Source: Effrenium voratum
Taxonomy: Eukaryota > Sar > Dinophyceae > Suessiales > Symbiodiniaceae
Length of the DNA: 64,000 nucleotides
NCBI GenBank assembly: GCA_963377175.1
Contig: CAUJNA010003294.1
Span: 872,501-936,500 of the forward strand
Direction: 5' to 3'
Positions 40,401 through 52,395 of the stretch are shown piece after piece (the stretch's first letter is position 1; the number at the start of each line of letters is the position of its first letter). Below the pieces are notes generated by a model. That model had not been told where the DNA came from, did not search any database, and worked only from the letters and a program-made list of their open reading frames with translations. The position numbers were made by a program, and so were the translations under genes.

Positions 40401-43400
40401 GCTTTGCTATGTCATTAGTTCAGCTGTCTTGTGACTGTTGGTTGTTAGTTTGCACACCAGTTTCGCATGCCACTCTTAATTTAAGAGTGACGTTGCAGGC
40501 AATACACGGATCGCTTGGGTAGTCTTAACATGATGTACTTCATCACGGGATTCCATTGGCGGTTTTCACGGGCCTCAATGGAGGCGTTGCAAGAGTTGGC
40601 TGTTTTTTTTACCTAGATTCACGTAGCCATGCACAGCAATGGATGCTTGAGGGCAGTACGAGCATGCCATCTCCGACTTGCGTCAGGAGGCTGTGGCAGG
40701 GTTCTCTTGCATGATCATTGGCTGCCTCGGATGTGCTTGGGTTCCCTGTTGGCTGGGCCTTCAACCAACCTTTCGGACCAGTGTGCAAGAAACATCCTTA
40801 AGCTTCACCAAAAGACCAAACCAGGTTCAATTTCCCTGTGGGTTCCAGACGCCACCAGTTTTTCCCCCTGTCGGACTGCGGCTTCCCCACTTGCCGCAAA
40901 TTTTGTCAGGGGCCCTCAGCCGCAGGCGGCGCTGCTGAAGGCCAAGCTGGTGCGGCGCGCCGCCACAAATCCCATGCCGGAGTCGGAGGAGTGGAGCGCA
41001 AGCGGCAAGCGGCAAGCGGCACATGGCACTGAAATGGGTATGGGTCAAATTAAACAATGGGACCGCAGGTTTTGGTCCATGTGTCCACTTACCAGGGTTC
41101 CATTTGGGGGACCGATTTTTGACCCCCAGCCATTTGGCGAAAGGGATGACTTTGAATAGGGGAGCGCTTGCAACCACCCAGTGGGTTCAGTGAGAAATGT
41201 GGCAAAGTAGGGCTTTTGCCGCTTCTGGCCCTGGAGTTTCGCAGGCGGAAGCGGGCGATGAGGCTTGCTTGAAGGAAGCAAGTGAGAATTGGAAAGTGGA
41301 GATCATCAGAAATTTGGAGCCTTGCCTGGCAATCAGGTGGACGAGAGTGCATGTTGCCTTTTTGCTTGTAAGCAGATGAGAAGGGTCCCAGGGAAGTTGT
41401 TTAAACATTCCCATGGCTCAAGTTGGAGCTACCACGCGCAATCCCCACATGGATGCCCTCTGAAACCGTGACGACATTGCTCCAAAATTTGGCAAGGCCG
41501 CAGTTAGTTTGGAGGGTCCCCTGCCCGATGCTAAACTCACGTTTGGCATCGCAATAGGAAAGTCGCTCCTCCCTCCAGCGCTCGCTGATGGAAGTGGAGA
41601 AGGCGCTGTCTCAATGGAAGGCAGAACTGCAGGAGGCGAAGGAAGTGATCACCTGCTGGAAGGTGCCTTGGTTAGGGAATCCCTCCCAGTGGAAGCCAAG
41701 TGAGGCTTGGTTTGGGGATGCAATTCCAGGATGTGATTCCAAATCGTTTGCCTGAAACTTCAGGTGATAAGCGTGCATAGCACCAAATTATGCAGGTCAG
41801 TCAATCATTTTTGGTGAAGAGTGCCCGGTGGGATTTGAAATGCAAAGCGACTCAGGAACGAAGACCGGTGCCTTGGCAGTGCACGGTTGCTATTCGTGGG
41901 ATATGGCTCGCGAGAGCAGGCTCAGCACAGTGCTGACCTATGTGCGCTTTGATGTCAGGGCTGCCACAGGCAACAATTAAGATGTGCTGCTGAAGCGAGG
42001 GCTGGTCAAAAGATGCCTTTGCAAAAGAAATGCAATCAATGACTCATATCCAAAGTATGTAGATAAAAAGTGTTGTGCTGCGTCACCGCCCGCTTGCTTT
42101 GTCACATGTTTGCTCCAAGATGCTGCGAAAATCCTGCACATAGGCAACCTGGTCCGAGGTGGCCACACCCAGCCGCCCGAGGCGGTCCGCTGAACCGCGA
42201 ACCCTGGATGAGTGGCAAGACCTGGCCCCTTTGGCAGCTATTGATTTTCAGTAGTTGGCCCTGGGAAAATTATTGATGATTATTGTGAGGGAAATGTCCG
42301 TTGAGTCCGCCATTCGTGATTTGAGAGTGTTCTTCCGCTGTCTTAGTCCGTTTGCAATCGAAATTCCATTCCCTGTTCCAATTTGATACGTGGACTGGAT
42401 GGCGAAACCGCCCGAAGCTCATGGAGACTCAGAGATTGTCAGCTGGTCATAGGGGCTGAACCCAGCCGGCGCGACAAGCCCGCTTGGGGCATGTGGGTCC
42501 CTTTGCAGGGTGTCGGAACAGTCCACGGTGCACCAGAGTTAGCACAGTGCTGCCACAGTCAAGGTCTCCCAGATTGAGGAGAACATGGCAGAAAATGCAG
42601 CGACCCGCAGATCACTGGCACAAAGGCTGCAGCAGAATAAGGAAGCAGGCAAGCCGCCCGGTCCATTCCCAGGTTCAGATTGATGCATTGCAGTTCGTGG
42701 TTCAGATTGCCGTTCAATCATTCTGTTTTGAAAAATCAAGTGCAAGCAGTGCCGGAATGGGGCGTGTACGAAAGTGTGCCGAATTTGAGAGCAACCAGGT
42801 CAACGTTGAAGCAAAGTGATCAAGCACTACAGGTGTACCAGGCTTCCAGGCTTCCTTTGTTACCTCAATCGTCACACGAATTCTTCAGCGGGCTGTAAAA
42901 TCGACATTTAGCAAGCCCTTCATCCTACATGGGTGTGTGGCTGTTGGCAGTTGCTTCCAAAGCGGCTTTGGAGGAACAGATTTGTGAGTACTCCAGATTC
43001 AGTTCGGTGAACTTCCGGTTGATGCAGCAGACAGTCAGCGCACTGTGCACATGCTTTTGCCACGTTGCACTTGTCAGGCAAGGAGTTGCAGGAGCAGTTG
43101 CCCCGGCGAGTGCTGAACGAGGTGCCCTGCCGGTTGGCTTGACCAGCCCCAGAGGCCACTTCAAACAGATTGCAGCCATGATATAGGACAAATCCATATT
43201 AAATATGAGGGCAGCGGTGAGCTGATATGAAGTGACAGCTCCGGCAACGATTGTGCTACAGACTTCAGCTTGTTAACTCCTAGGACTTGCGGGCCTTTCT
43301 GGAGCTCATCCAGCGAGTGAAGGTGGGAGTGTTGGTGTGAAACAGAGCGAGAGTGTTGTGAAACAGCAGAGCGGCTCATTTGCCCATGCGACCTTCCGCT

Positions 43401-46387
43401 GTTGGTAGGTGTTGGTGCTTTGGACAGGTCCTGGAGTACGAGAGATTGGAGCTGGACCACTTTTGGGAGATACATCGCCGGCAGCTGGTGGATCGCGACG
43501 ATGAGAGCCTGGGTAATTGCAAGGATTGAACATGGGATGCTGTCAAAATATTGCCCATGGGGGGGGATGACCATTTTTCCCATGTCGAGTCTGAAACAGA
43601 TGTTGTGGCTGTAGCCATGACATACCGTAAGTTCATCAGAGAAAGCGCTCAGGATTGCAATGCTACGAGAGCAGCTGCGTCTTCGCAACAGACACCTCAG
43701 AGCATTGCATGCTCAGCTACCTGAGGAGCATCATGACCAGCCTCTAGTCTGGACAGAAACTTTACTTCCGATGACAATGGTCCCCTCCCCTTGCCCGAAA
43801 ATATCCTACAAAGTCAGCTAAACACAAGGAAAAAAGAAGAAGTAGGAGTCCCGAAAAATCACGGTTTTGTACGGAAGAACCTGGTTTTGCAAGATTGTAA
43901 TTGCGCGTGCAGGTTTTTACGGTGTTCCTACGGAAAAATAGTGTGTTTTACATTGCTCTGACGTATTTTTGCCGGGCCCACCATTTGAAGAACAGCTGCC
44001 TGCCAGAACCGGTTTGTTTTTTTCTCCGGAGACAAACAAAGGAGGAGGCCGAAAAAGAAGAGCAAGCCGTCTGGTTCCGACCCGCTTTTCTCCAGGTCTT
44101 GGTGGATGGTCCAGGTGAATCGGCTTGTTTGAGGCTTGGGGATCGGGCCCTTCTGGACACCAGCGACACCACCGAGCACGGGCCCTTGCGAGTCATGCAG
44201 GCCTGGGCTCCCGCCAAGGCCGGGGCTGGCTTCGCATGGCTTCGCAGCGAGGCGAAACACGCCGGGTCTTGACACCCGTTTTTCCAGAGGTTTTTGTGCG
44301 AGCCCCTTCATGTGTTGCAAGGGAGTTTTATACGGAGTTGGGAGTTTTTTTTTGCGATTTGAAGCATCGCCCTGGCTTTCTGGCAGGAAATACTTTGATA
44401 CATTGTCGGTTGGCCGTTGATACATGCGTGATGGCTAGGATATCCTCAGGTTAAGACTGTGCTGCGCGAGGGTGAACATGTGCTGAGACCCGCTTGCCTT
44501 TCCGTGCTTTGTGCCCCAGGAGGGGTCACCCCGTTGTTGCTGGGCTACCCCTCATGCCCCCTGCTCCTTTGCATGGATGATGGTCTTTGCATTTATCCAC
44601 TGCATTTTTGATGTATTTCTCTTTGGGCATGGTGGGTGTGCGGGGGGGGCAGGCGGTGGTGGTGGTGGCGGTGGAGAGTTAGTTTGCCTGTGCCTGGGGG
44701 AGTTGTGGTGGAGGTGGTTGTTGTTTAGAGCTCTCCCTTGACTCGCATGCTGAGCTTTAGTGTGCATGCGTTTGTGCTTGGGTCACTCGTTTTTAGGGGA
44801 AGTAGTGAGACTGGCCTTGAGAAGGGCCGGTTCTGAGGAGGCAGAAGACTTCGACAATTGGGACACGCGACCTTTACGGCAGCGCGAGCGGAGATCGTCG
44901 GATGACAAGTCCAAGGCAGGCTTGACAATGCATGAATCGTGCGAGTTCAGATTCTGATAGCGGTTTGGTGCCCTGTCCGTTGGAGGACAGTGCTGAGCTC
45001 CAGGACTGCATTTCTGCAAATGTCAGGGCCTCAGCTAGGCCTTGACGGGATCCTTCAATGATCCCCCGTCTCATTCTTCTTGATTCTATTGATTTCGGGT
45101 TGGTTTCTTGTTTTTTTCCCAAACCCATGGAGGTCATCGACTGGAGGGCCCTAGAGGTGCCTTTGGCATCACAGATCAAGGGCTTGGCGGTGCTGCAAGA
45201 GGAGGGCGGCGAAGTCGCCAGTGCCTTGGCTAGAAGGCGCCTGATTTCTTGTTGGGAGGGCAGTGGTTGGTCCAGGGTCGCCCTAAAACCCCCGCCTTTG
45301 GTGTTTTATTCTCCGCCGAACGGGGAGAAGTGAACGTTGTCAACAGCTGTGCACGCGCAAGGAGCGCACTAGTGCGGCCCAAGGGAGGCGCAAGATTAAA
45401 GTATTACAGGGATACACTTTCATTCGACATGGCCTGAACACCCTGAGCCCAGAATACCTCATGCCTTTGCTTCTTGAAGGGCTCGCACAAAGGACACGAA
45501 AAAAATGCGGCGGAGGTCAACGAAAACTAGCTTCTGCGTTATGTCCGCGCAAGGGCGGCCCAAGGACCCAATCCCGGCCGGGCAAAGGAATATAGGACAA
45601 CTTTGAAGGGGCCGGGATCCAAATCCAAAACGAAACATCCAACTTGTTGTGTTTCCTGCGATCCGCGCACTGCATTATTTGAAACGCGCGCTTGGACGCG
45701 GAGCAGCGTCAAGCTGAACCTGTAGAATATTGTGTGCAAGCACCTGCAGTCTGAAGTGTTTTGCATGTGTCATGTTTGGAAGAAGCAGGTCTCCAAGCCG
45801 CTCTCCATCGGCTAAGTGTTTGTCACTTCGAGGAGTTTGACGGAAGGTCAGGGCTTTCATGAGCTGAGGACTGCTGCTGCCGCAGCCTCCGGCTCCTCCC
45901 ATAGCAATCCCACCCCCCACGCAGAAGCGCGGCCGGCAGTTCACTGGGCTGGCCGCCCACGGCGTCGCCCCTGCTCCTCCAGTCCCAATGCGACGGCATG
46001 AGCGGTCTCCGCCACGGGCGTATGCCAGCGAGGTGAAGGGGGGGCCGTGGGCCGTGAAAAGCACGAAAACGCAGGACATCCATAGGAAAAACCATAGGAA
46101 ACCATAATTGATTTGCCATCCCGTGCAAACCGCCGCATTGAAAGCCCAAGAGTGGAGCTGGGTTCGGCTGTGTTTGGCAGGTGGCTTTGCGCCGCGACCC
46201 AGGCCCGGGCCCGGGTCTGAACTCGGCCAGGGAGGCCCGCGAGGCCCGCAGCCCGTTGAACCCGCTGCTGCGGGCCTACGGTTTGCGGGACCAGCGGCAG
46301 ATGGACCGAGTGGGCAATCGGAGGAGCAGCCCCTGGCGCCGAGGCGGCATGGGGAAGGCGGGCAAAATCATGGTGGCGCCCCGCTGA
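37453..46387 (+). CDS. Kinesin-8 family motor protein, about 20 exons
   Basis: Motor exons: 37453-37497 ([13 protein letters not shown]), 37567-37622 ([12 protein letters not shown]), 37669-37753 ([13 protein letters not shown]), 38115-about 38180 (P-loop [15 protein letters not shown]), about 38306-38392 ([14 protein letters not shown]), 38541-38638 ([13 protein letters not shown]), 39524-39592 ([19 protein letters not shown]), 39888-40193 (switch [10 protein letters not shown]; switch [24 protein letters not shown]) and 40265-40354 ([19 protein letters not shown]). DYLRQ..S.. and the [14 protein letters not shown] end favour kinesin-8 (Kip3/KIF18/19), plus-end motors that control microtubule length. 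Tail exons with coiled coil: 40657-40695, 40926-41037, 41558-41662, 42564-42648, 42951-42983, 43284-43322, 43428-43512, 43640-about 43735, 44797-44915. The terminal exon 46181-46387 is basic and ends in TGA. Donors GT, GC and GA are mixed. The N-terminus and one exon near 38.7-39.5 kb are missing. Confidence 0.85.
37623..37668 (+). other. Candidate 46-nt GA-AG intron in the kinesin motor
   Basis: The upstream frame ends YLRQEKSK and the motif resumes EKRFAFDQ, but the frames differ. Removing 37623-37668 (GAGCGG to GCGCAG) joins them exactly. GGAG occurs at both ends. The alternative is an indel. Confidence 0.45.
37754..38114 (+). other. Introner-like intron with terminal inverted repeats
   Basis: A GC-AG intron between the kinesin exons ending LI and starting GFN. 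CGGGAAG at 37757-37763 and CTTCCCG at 38106-38112 form a perfect 7-bp inverted pair, 3 nt and 2 nt inside the splice sites. Both exon borders read AG|GC. Confidence 0.55.
40194..40264 (+). other. 71-nt GC-AG intron with GCTTG/CAAGC ends
   Basis: Removing it restores [11 protein letters not shown] of the kinesin motor in phase. It starts GCTTGACCAAGT; its end, reverse-complemented, starts with GCTTG and then, after a gap, CCAAGT. Short terminal inverted repeats at intron ends are a feature of introner elements. Confidence 0.6.
44640..44690 (+). repeat. G-rich GGT/GGC tract in kinesin 3' region
   Basis: GGGGGGGGC followed by about five GGTGGT/GGCGGT triplets, within the long intron before the exon at 44797. 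Confidence 0.7.
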
Positions 46388-48011
46388 GATGCTGACGCGA
46401 CGCGCAGCACGGGCTCTAAGACGGAGCCCTTGTACAAAATAAATGAAATCTTCCAGTAGGTATCACTAGGGAATCGGCCCCACGGTTTCGGTCTTGCGCA
46501 GGTGTTTGGCTCAAGTGGGCCACATGTTGAGTCGTCACTCGCTTCTGTGGTGCGGGCCCGTCTCACCAGGTAAGTGCCTCCCTCAGGGAGGCAAGTGTGG
46601 ATTGCGTGAATGTTTCGGGCATTCAGCAAAAGCATGCAAAAGCGCTTTGTCGCCTCAATGGCCCGGCGCTTGCCCAAAATTGCAAAAAAAAAAAAAACTA
46701 TGTCAACACAGTGCGCCAGCCAGACAGGGTAAAATCCTGCCTCACCCGTGCATTGCAGGGCACCAGATCAGAGATGGAGATGATGGCAATGTGCGCAACC
46801 CAGCCTTTGCGGACTGACACAACATGAGGGGCTGATAGCTGAGATGATGTGCAAAGGTCCGAGCATGTCGCCACTTCAAAAGGAGAGGCCAGTGCCGGCG
46901 TGAGTTGTTACTTGCGGCTTGAAGATTTGCCCTGCCGTCGCGCTCTCCGTTTTGTTCCACAACCTGCGGCAGGCGCAAGCAGTGTGAGAGCTCGCGGCAG
47001 ATGGAACGGCTGCAGAAATCAATGCCCAATCGTTCGGCGTGGATTGAGTGAAGATTGGAGCCAGCAAGCGCACGCTTTGATTACCAGAAATAAAACTGAT
47101 CGAGATCCCATGTTTGAGACCCCTCCAAGCCCGACAGTTTTCATTCCCATGTGGCTCACAGCCCGACTAAGCCGACAAGCCGACAAGCTAGGGTCTAGCT
47201 TGCGCTCAGCAGGCAATGGCGCAGCGAAACCGGACGCCCAAGCTGGTGATCGTTGTGGCGGGCGGGTTGATTGAGACCAGCTTGAAAGAAACGCAACATC
47301 CGCAGAATGAATCAGCAAGCTCATGGGGTATAAAGTGGGCATGACAGTGCGTCCCAATGAATCAGTGCTGGAGTTTCTTGGCAGGTGGCACTGGCGCTGA
47401 CGCGCTGGACGGCATCATTTGTCCGCCTGCCAAGCACGAAATGATTTGCCATGCAAAACTTGCACCGCAGGTACCGCCGAGTTTGCCATCCAGCGCGGCT
47501 TTGGCGCTCGGTGCTGCGCAGGCTCAGCCCAAGTGAGCGCATTCACTGGACAGTCAACCAAAAGCTCAGGTTTGCATTCTCCCAAGGAATTCGGAAACTC
47601 CAATGGGCGAACACATTGTAGTTGTAGCTGTCGAGCGCAAAAGTTGTAGAGGGAGGGAGGGAGGGAGGGAGGGAGGGAGGGAGGAGGGAGGGAGGGAGGG
47701 AGGGAGGGAGGGAGGGAGGGAGGGAGGGAGGGAGAGAGAGAGAGAGAGAGCGAGGTTGTGACCAGGCACGGCTGATCAATTGAATTGCATTGCTCTCATG
47801 GTGGAGGCGCTGGCGATTGCCGCGCCAGCCAGTGCTGCCGTAAACCCGGAGGCGACGTGACATCAATCTTGAGAGGGCAAATGCACGGCACAGTATGCAC
47901 TCGAGAGAGCCTTCAGCACTTGGGTGTGTGTGTGTGCGTGTTTTTTTAAGGGTACCCCTTGTTGGGTGATTTTAAAGGGAAACCAAAAGGAGACCAGCCA
48001 TTTTTTCTGAG
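46388..48011. other. Intergenic; no confident gene
   Basis: Short ORFs only, plus a 15-A run at about 46683-46697. A small exon-like frame at about 47455-47535 reads NLHRRYRRVCHPARLWRSV. No family recognised. Confidence 0.3.
47646..47752 (+). repeat. (GGGA)n then (GA)n microsatellite
   Basis: About twenty-two GGGA units with one interruption, then ten GA units. Purine-only on this strand over about 105 bp. Confidence 0.95.
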
Positions 48012-48109
48012 ATCCCCGAACAAATACGCACCCGCATGGGACCAAAGGCATACTTTGCCGCAGCCGGCGTGAACCCAAAAGATGTCGAGAACCAGATCAT
48101 CGACCAGCT
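48012..48109 (+). CDS. Possible single exon, unidentified
   Basis: After an AG acceptor the frame reads IPEQIRTRMGPKAYF and continues VNPKDVENQIIDQL to a possible GG-GT junction. Amphipathic, protein-like composition, but isolated. The following 48180-48400 + frame (LLPEKFGKRLRLAKIAFTV) may or may not belong. Not recognised. Confidence 0.3.
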
Positions 48110-48615
48110 CGGGTGCCTAGCAGGCTCAAGCAAGTCTTCAGAGTGAGGAGTTGTCGAGGGTGTTGGGGCTCCATGCTTGTCCAAGGATGGATCCCACCGA
48201 CGCCGCTGCTTCCTGAGAAGTTTGGAAAGCGCTTACGCCTTGCTAAAATTGCGTTTACAGTGTTCAAGCTGTGGGAAGACAAACAAACTCCCTCGAGGCC
48301 CTTTTGGGAGCCAGTGACTTCTGGTGGGGCACTGCGGTGCCATTCTCTGCCGGCTTGGGACTGGCGACTTGGCGAAGCTTTGCCTTTCGCTGGCAGTGCA
48401 AGCTGACACAGCAACTTGCCAGGTGTACGGAATCGGTATTCTGACCGGCCAGCTCGACGGACCCTTTCAAGAGAAGGAGCTTTGGATCATTTCAGTGCCC
48501 ACCTTGTGGGGCAGCGTGTGCTTTCCTGAGGAGGATGGCAAGGATTCCTCCTGAGCAGGTTTCAAGTTTATGACGGAGCCATTACAAAGATGATGCCAAA
48601 AAGTATAAATCACAA

Positions 48616-48642
48616 ATGTGTGTGTGTGTGTGTGTGGGTGTG
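48616..48642 (+). repeat. (TG)n microsatellite beside the tandem duplication
   Basis: About twelve TG units, ending only 10 bp before the first copy of the 296-bp repeat. Confidence 0.9.
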
Positions 48643-48648
48643 TCAGTG

Positions 48649-49241
48649 TGTTCGAAAAGGATGCGGCTTTTTGCACAAGGGCTAAGTTCCGCCAAGAACA
48701 TGATATTCGGCAGGCGCCATCACAATAACCCGCCCTTGGGCTGGACTGATTGGCCACTTGCCGTTGTACATGATGTATGATGTATCGCCGTTTGGATTTG
48801 CTGGCAAGCGATGCCAGCTTTGGTTTGCCCTTTCTCAGAGTTAAACACAGCCCGATTACGCATTTTTTTATTGGATGAATATGTATTTTTCCCAAAGGTC
48901 TCAAGCTTGAATTGATGGGACATAAATTATGATGGAGATTAAATTGTTCGAAAAGGATGCGGCTTTTTGCACAAGGGCTAAGTTCCGCCAAGAACATGAT
49001 ATTCGGCAGGCGCCATCACAATAACCCGCCCTTGGGCTGGACTGATTGGCCACTTGCCGTTGTACATGATGTATGATGTATCGCCGTTTGGATTTGCTGG
49101 CAAGCGATGCCAGCTTTGGTTTGCCCTTTCTCAGAGTTAAACACAGCCCGATTACGCATTTTTTTATTGGATGAATATGTATTTTTCCCAAAGGTCTCAA
49201 GCTTGAATTGATGGGACATAAATTATGATGGAGATTAAATT
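48649..49241. repeat. Exact 296-bp tandem duplication
   Basis: Copy 1 is 48651-48946 and copy 2 is 48947-49241. TTCGAAAAGGATGC begins both and GATGGAGATTAAATT ends both, and I saw no mismatch in between. Neither copy has a family-recognisable ORF. Identity implies a recent event, or a duplication introduced at an assembly join. Confidence 0.9.
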
Positions 49242-49417
49242 AACAGAAAGGGACCCTGTGAGCGTTGGGTTTTTGCACACACCTAATTTTGCTGCATTCT
49301 GGCAAAAACCGAAAAACTTGAGATTTTTTTAACAAAAAGAAAGTTCTGGGACAATGTGCTGGGGTCATGCAAACAGTTCTCCACCTTACCCCCCCCTCCT
49401 ACAGATGTCAGGCTCCT

Positions 49418-49650
49418 GTCCAAAACCGAAAAAAAACATCGAGAAATCGAAAGATTTTGTCCAAAACCGAAAGAAACCTCGAGAAATCGAAAAAAACCAA
49501 AAAAACCAAAGATTCCAGGACAATGTGCTGGTATCATGTAAACAGTCTGTTGGCCAGATTGGTTTTTTGGTTTTTTTCCGATTTCTCGAGGGTTCTTTCG
49601 GTTTTGGGCAAAATCTTTCGATTTCTCGATGTTTTTTTTGATTTTGGATT
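49418..49650. repeat. Foldback with 90-bp inverted arms and internal tandem units
   Basis: The left arm (about 49418-49512) is A-rich with repeated CCGAAA...CTCGAGAAATCGAAA. The right arm (about 49557-49650) is its near-perfect reverse complement, with about 45 nt between. The right arm continues with further CGATTTCTCGATGTTT units to about 49720. The spacer GGACAATGTGCTGG..TCATG.AAACAGT occurs twice, at about 49350 and 49515, so the whole is modular. Confidence 0.8.
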
Positions 49651-49739
49651 GTTTCTTTCGAATTCCCGATGTTTTTTTCCGATTTTGGACACCTTCTTTT
49701 GATTTCTCGATGTTTCTTACTTATAATGTAAGCCCAGCA

Positions 49740-51170
49740 GGAAGCAGCCAAGATAAGACAATCTGCAGCAAAAGCTTCAACACAGGACAGCTTTGCAAGG
49801 AAGAGCTTAGAAGGTTTTCCAAAACCAAACAACAAGAAAACCAAAGGTGTGGCCAGCCCGACAACACAGCTTCAGGTGACAGCAAGCCCGACAGAGTCCT
49901 TAGCTTCCAGCCAGCTTGCACCCAGCCCCAGCCCAGCTAGCTTAGAGAAGAAAAGAAGTTTTTTGGAACACCAGAGCAGCAAGCCAAGGAGATAGCACCT
50001 GTGCTATCTAACAGGGTAGTTCCATACCAGAGGCAGCAGCAGAGCAAGCTGCAGAAAGAAGCTGCACTAGTGAAGTCAGCTTACCTCCAGAAACTAGCTT
50101 TAATTTTAGAAGCTAGCAGAGCTTGAGAAAGAAGACCCAGAAGAAGTAACAAGACTGCGGTTTCAGAGAGAAGCAGGCACACAAGGTGGCAGGCCTCTAG
50201 TTCTGGAAGAGCGTAGAGGAACTGCAGGTGGGCAGTTAAGGAAGAAGGAGACAGATCCTTCCAGGAAGCAAGAGCTTTTTGCCTTTCAGAAGATGAAGCT
50301 TAATGAAGAGATTCAGATGATTCTGGAAGAGGCTTAGCCTCAGAAGCAGAAGCTTGGGCAGTTGCAAGGAGAAAGTTCAAGATGAGCACGCAGAGGCTGG
50401 AAGATTGCAGAAGAGGTTTGCCAGAGCAGCTGGCGGAGGGAGAAAGAGAGAGTTTAGCAGAGAGATCTCTCAACTTGGCGAGCGGTTGCAGAAAGAAAGG
50501 AGTTATAGCCACAACGTTTCAAAGAATGAGCTGCTGAAAGAGTTCTTGGTCCTTCTGGTTGCAAGGGTAGAGAGATGCATGGTCAGGGCAGAGCTTTGCA
50601 GAAATGAGATGCAAAGGAAAGCTTGGCTGAAAGAAGCTGACTGTGCCCTGCAGAGAAAGACCAAGCTCCAGCAGAGCTCAAAGTACGCAGCTTCTTATGT
50701 AGAGAAGCTGATCCAATGGCTAGGTGCAGCTTACTTGAGCAAAGATCAGACTACTCGCTTGGCACTAGTTGAAGAACTGGCATCTAGGCACTGCTCCAGT
50801 TGCTGAGCTTGAAGATGCACATTTGGTTGCAGATAGTTGAGAACCGATCCTTACTGCTAATCGGCACGACTTTGGGCCAAAGCTCCAAGCAAGAAGTTGG
50901 TCTTCTTAGCAGATGAGCTCAAGCTCAAAGGTGCCAGTTGGGACAACAGAAAGAGGTGGATTGAGATGGGAGGAGCTGAAAGCTGCTTAAGTTTAGGTAG
51001 CTGCAGAAGGTTGCCGCCTTGTTAGTTGGGTAGATGTAGGAGTAGGGCCTCTCAAAGTTGTAGATAATAAGATGATGATAGGACAAAATTTAGATGAAAA
51101 ATTTCGTGTAACATACGAAACTCGCCAGAAGATTTATAATATTGGAGCTCCATTAAAAACAGCTCTGTAA
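49740..51170 (+). other. Purine-rich DNA of foreign composition
   Basis: Rich in AGAAG, GCAAG and AGCTT words on the + strand and unlike the GC-balanced flanks. It carries one 150-codon ORF at 50354-50806 (helical, Lys/Glu/Arg/Leu-rich, KNELLKEFLVLLVARVER) and a short open stretch at about 51020-51168 reading DEKFRVTYETRQKIYN. Neither is recognised. Confidence 0.45.
50354..50806 (+). CDS. Hypothetical 150-residue helical protein
   Basis: ATG at 50354 to TGA at 50804. Basic and glutamate-rich N-terminus, then amphipathic helices and four Cys near the middle and end. No signal peptide or membrane segment. It lies in the compositionally odd block next to the AT-rich island. Its frame extends open upstream through about 50315, so the start is uncertain. 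Family unknown; could also be a chance ORF in purine-rich DNA. Confidence 0.3.
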   Translation: MGSCKEKVQDEHAEAGRLQKRFARAAGGGRKREFSREISQLGERLQKERSYSHNVSKNELLKEFLVLLVARVERCMVRAELCRNEMQRKAWLKEADCALQRKTKLQQSSKYAASYVEKLIQWLGAAYLSKDQTTRLALVEELASRHCSSC

Positions 51171-51349
51171 GGCGATTACTGCGGCGTAGGGTGGGCATAG
51201 GTAGCCATCCATGATCTCCTTGATCCTCGTGGGAAATGTTTTTTGCTGCAAGTGCCGTCTTAGCCCAGAATGGAGGATGGGACGATTTAATACAGGATAC
51301 AGATGGATGAGATGCTTTTTAGTTGGCCAAAATTGTAGCATAGATCGTG

Positions 51350-52395
51350 GTTAGAGGATATATATATATAACTATACTTAATGTTTTACATGGAAAATAC
51401 CTATATTGAGAGGCTTGATGAATATTTAACTAATAATTAATATATGTTTTAGATGAATTAGATTATTAAATATATTTAAATATATATTATATTATATATA
51501 TATTTTTTTTATTTATAAATTAATAAGATAATATTTTTTAACGAAAGGTATATGTTATTAGGGTATTAATGAAATTAATTTTTAAAAATTTATAAAATTT
51601 AATAATAATTTATAATTATTTTATTACTAATTTTATATGTTTAAGATAATTGGGTTTGGGTTTTTTGTGGGAGTGGTGTGTTAAACAAATTGTAGAATTG
51701 TGTGTTTTTGGTGTAGATTGGGTTTAGGGTTATGAAGAAATAGATTTAAATATGGTTTTAAAATTTTGGTATAAAAAATATTGTATTTGGTATTTATATA
51801 TTTTAATTTAACAAATACAATTATATAACCTATTAAAATATACAAATAAATAATTTTAATACAATATTATATATATTTTTTGTAAATTATTATTTATATA
51901 CTTTAAGTTATTAATTAATATAATAATTATATTATTATAATATATATAAATTATTACAATTATTTTTTTTTAAAAAAAATAACTTAAAATAATTTGTTTT
52001 CTATAAATATATTAACAACAATTAATATAACAAATGTAATAATTCACCAACAAAAACAATATACCATATTTATATATCTTCCAAAATTTCATATATAATA
52101 TTTTGTTCAACAATAAACTATAAATTATATAATTTAAATATTATTAAACAATTAAATATATATTTTTATTATATAAAAAATAATATATACAAAAAAATAA
52201 TAATAATTTAAATACTCATATATATATATTATATTTCCTAAAATAAAAAATAATAATATAAATTATTTCATTTCATTCCGCACTATATCAAGTTTTATGA
52301 AATTAAGTATATCTTTTTTTTTTTTTCATACCAAATCTCAATCTACCGAAATTACGATTATGTTATGTTATATCAAATCGAATTTATTTTTTCTA
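51350..52395. other. AT island, about 95 % A+T in its core
   Basis: About 1 kb in which many 60-base lines hold three or fewer G or C (51481: one; 51901: three). TA steps and short A/T runs dominate. A G-bearing patch at about 51648-51735 contains GGGTTTAGGGTTA. No coding frame, tRNA or rRNA seen. Confidence 0.85.
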
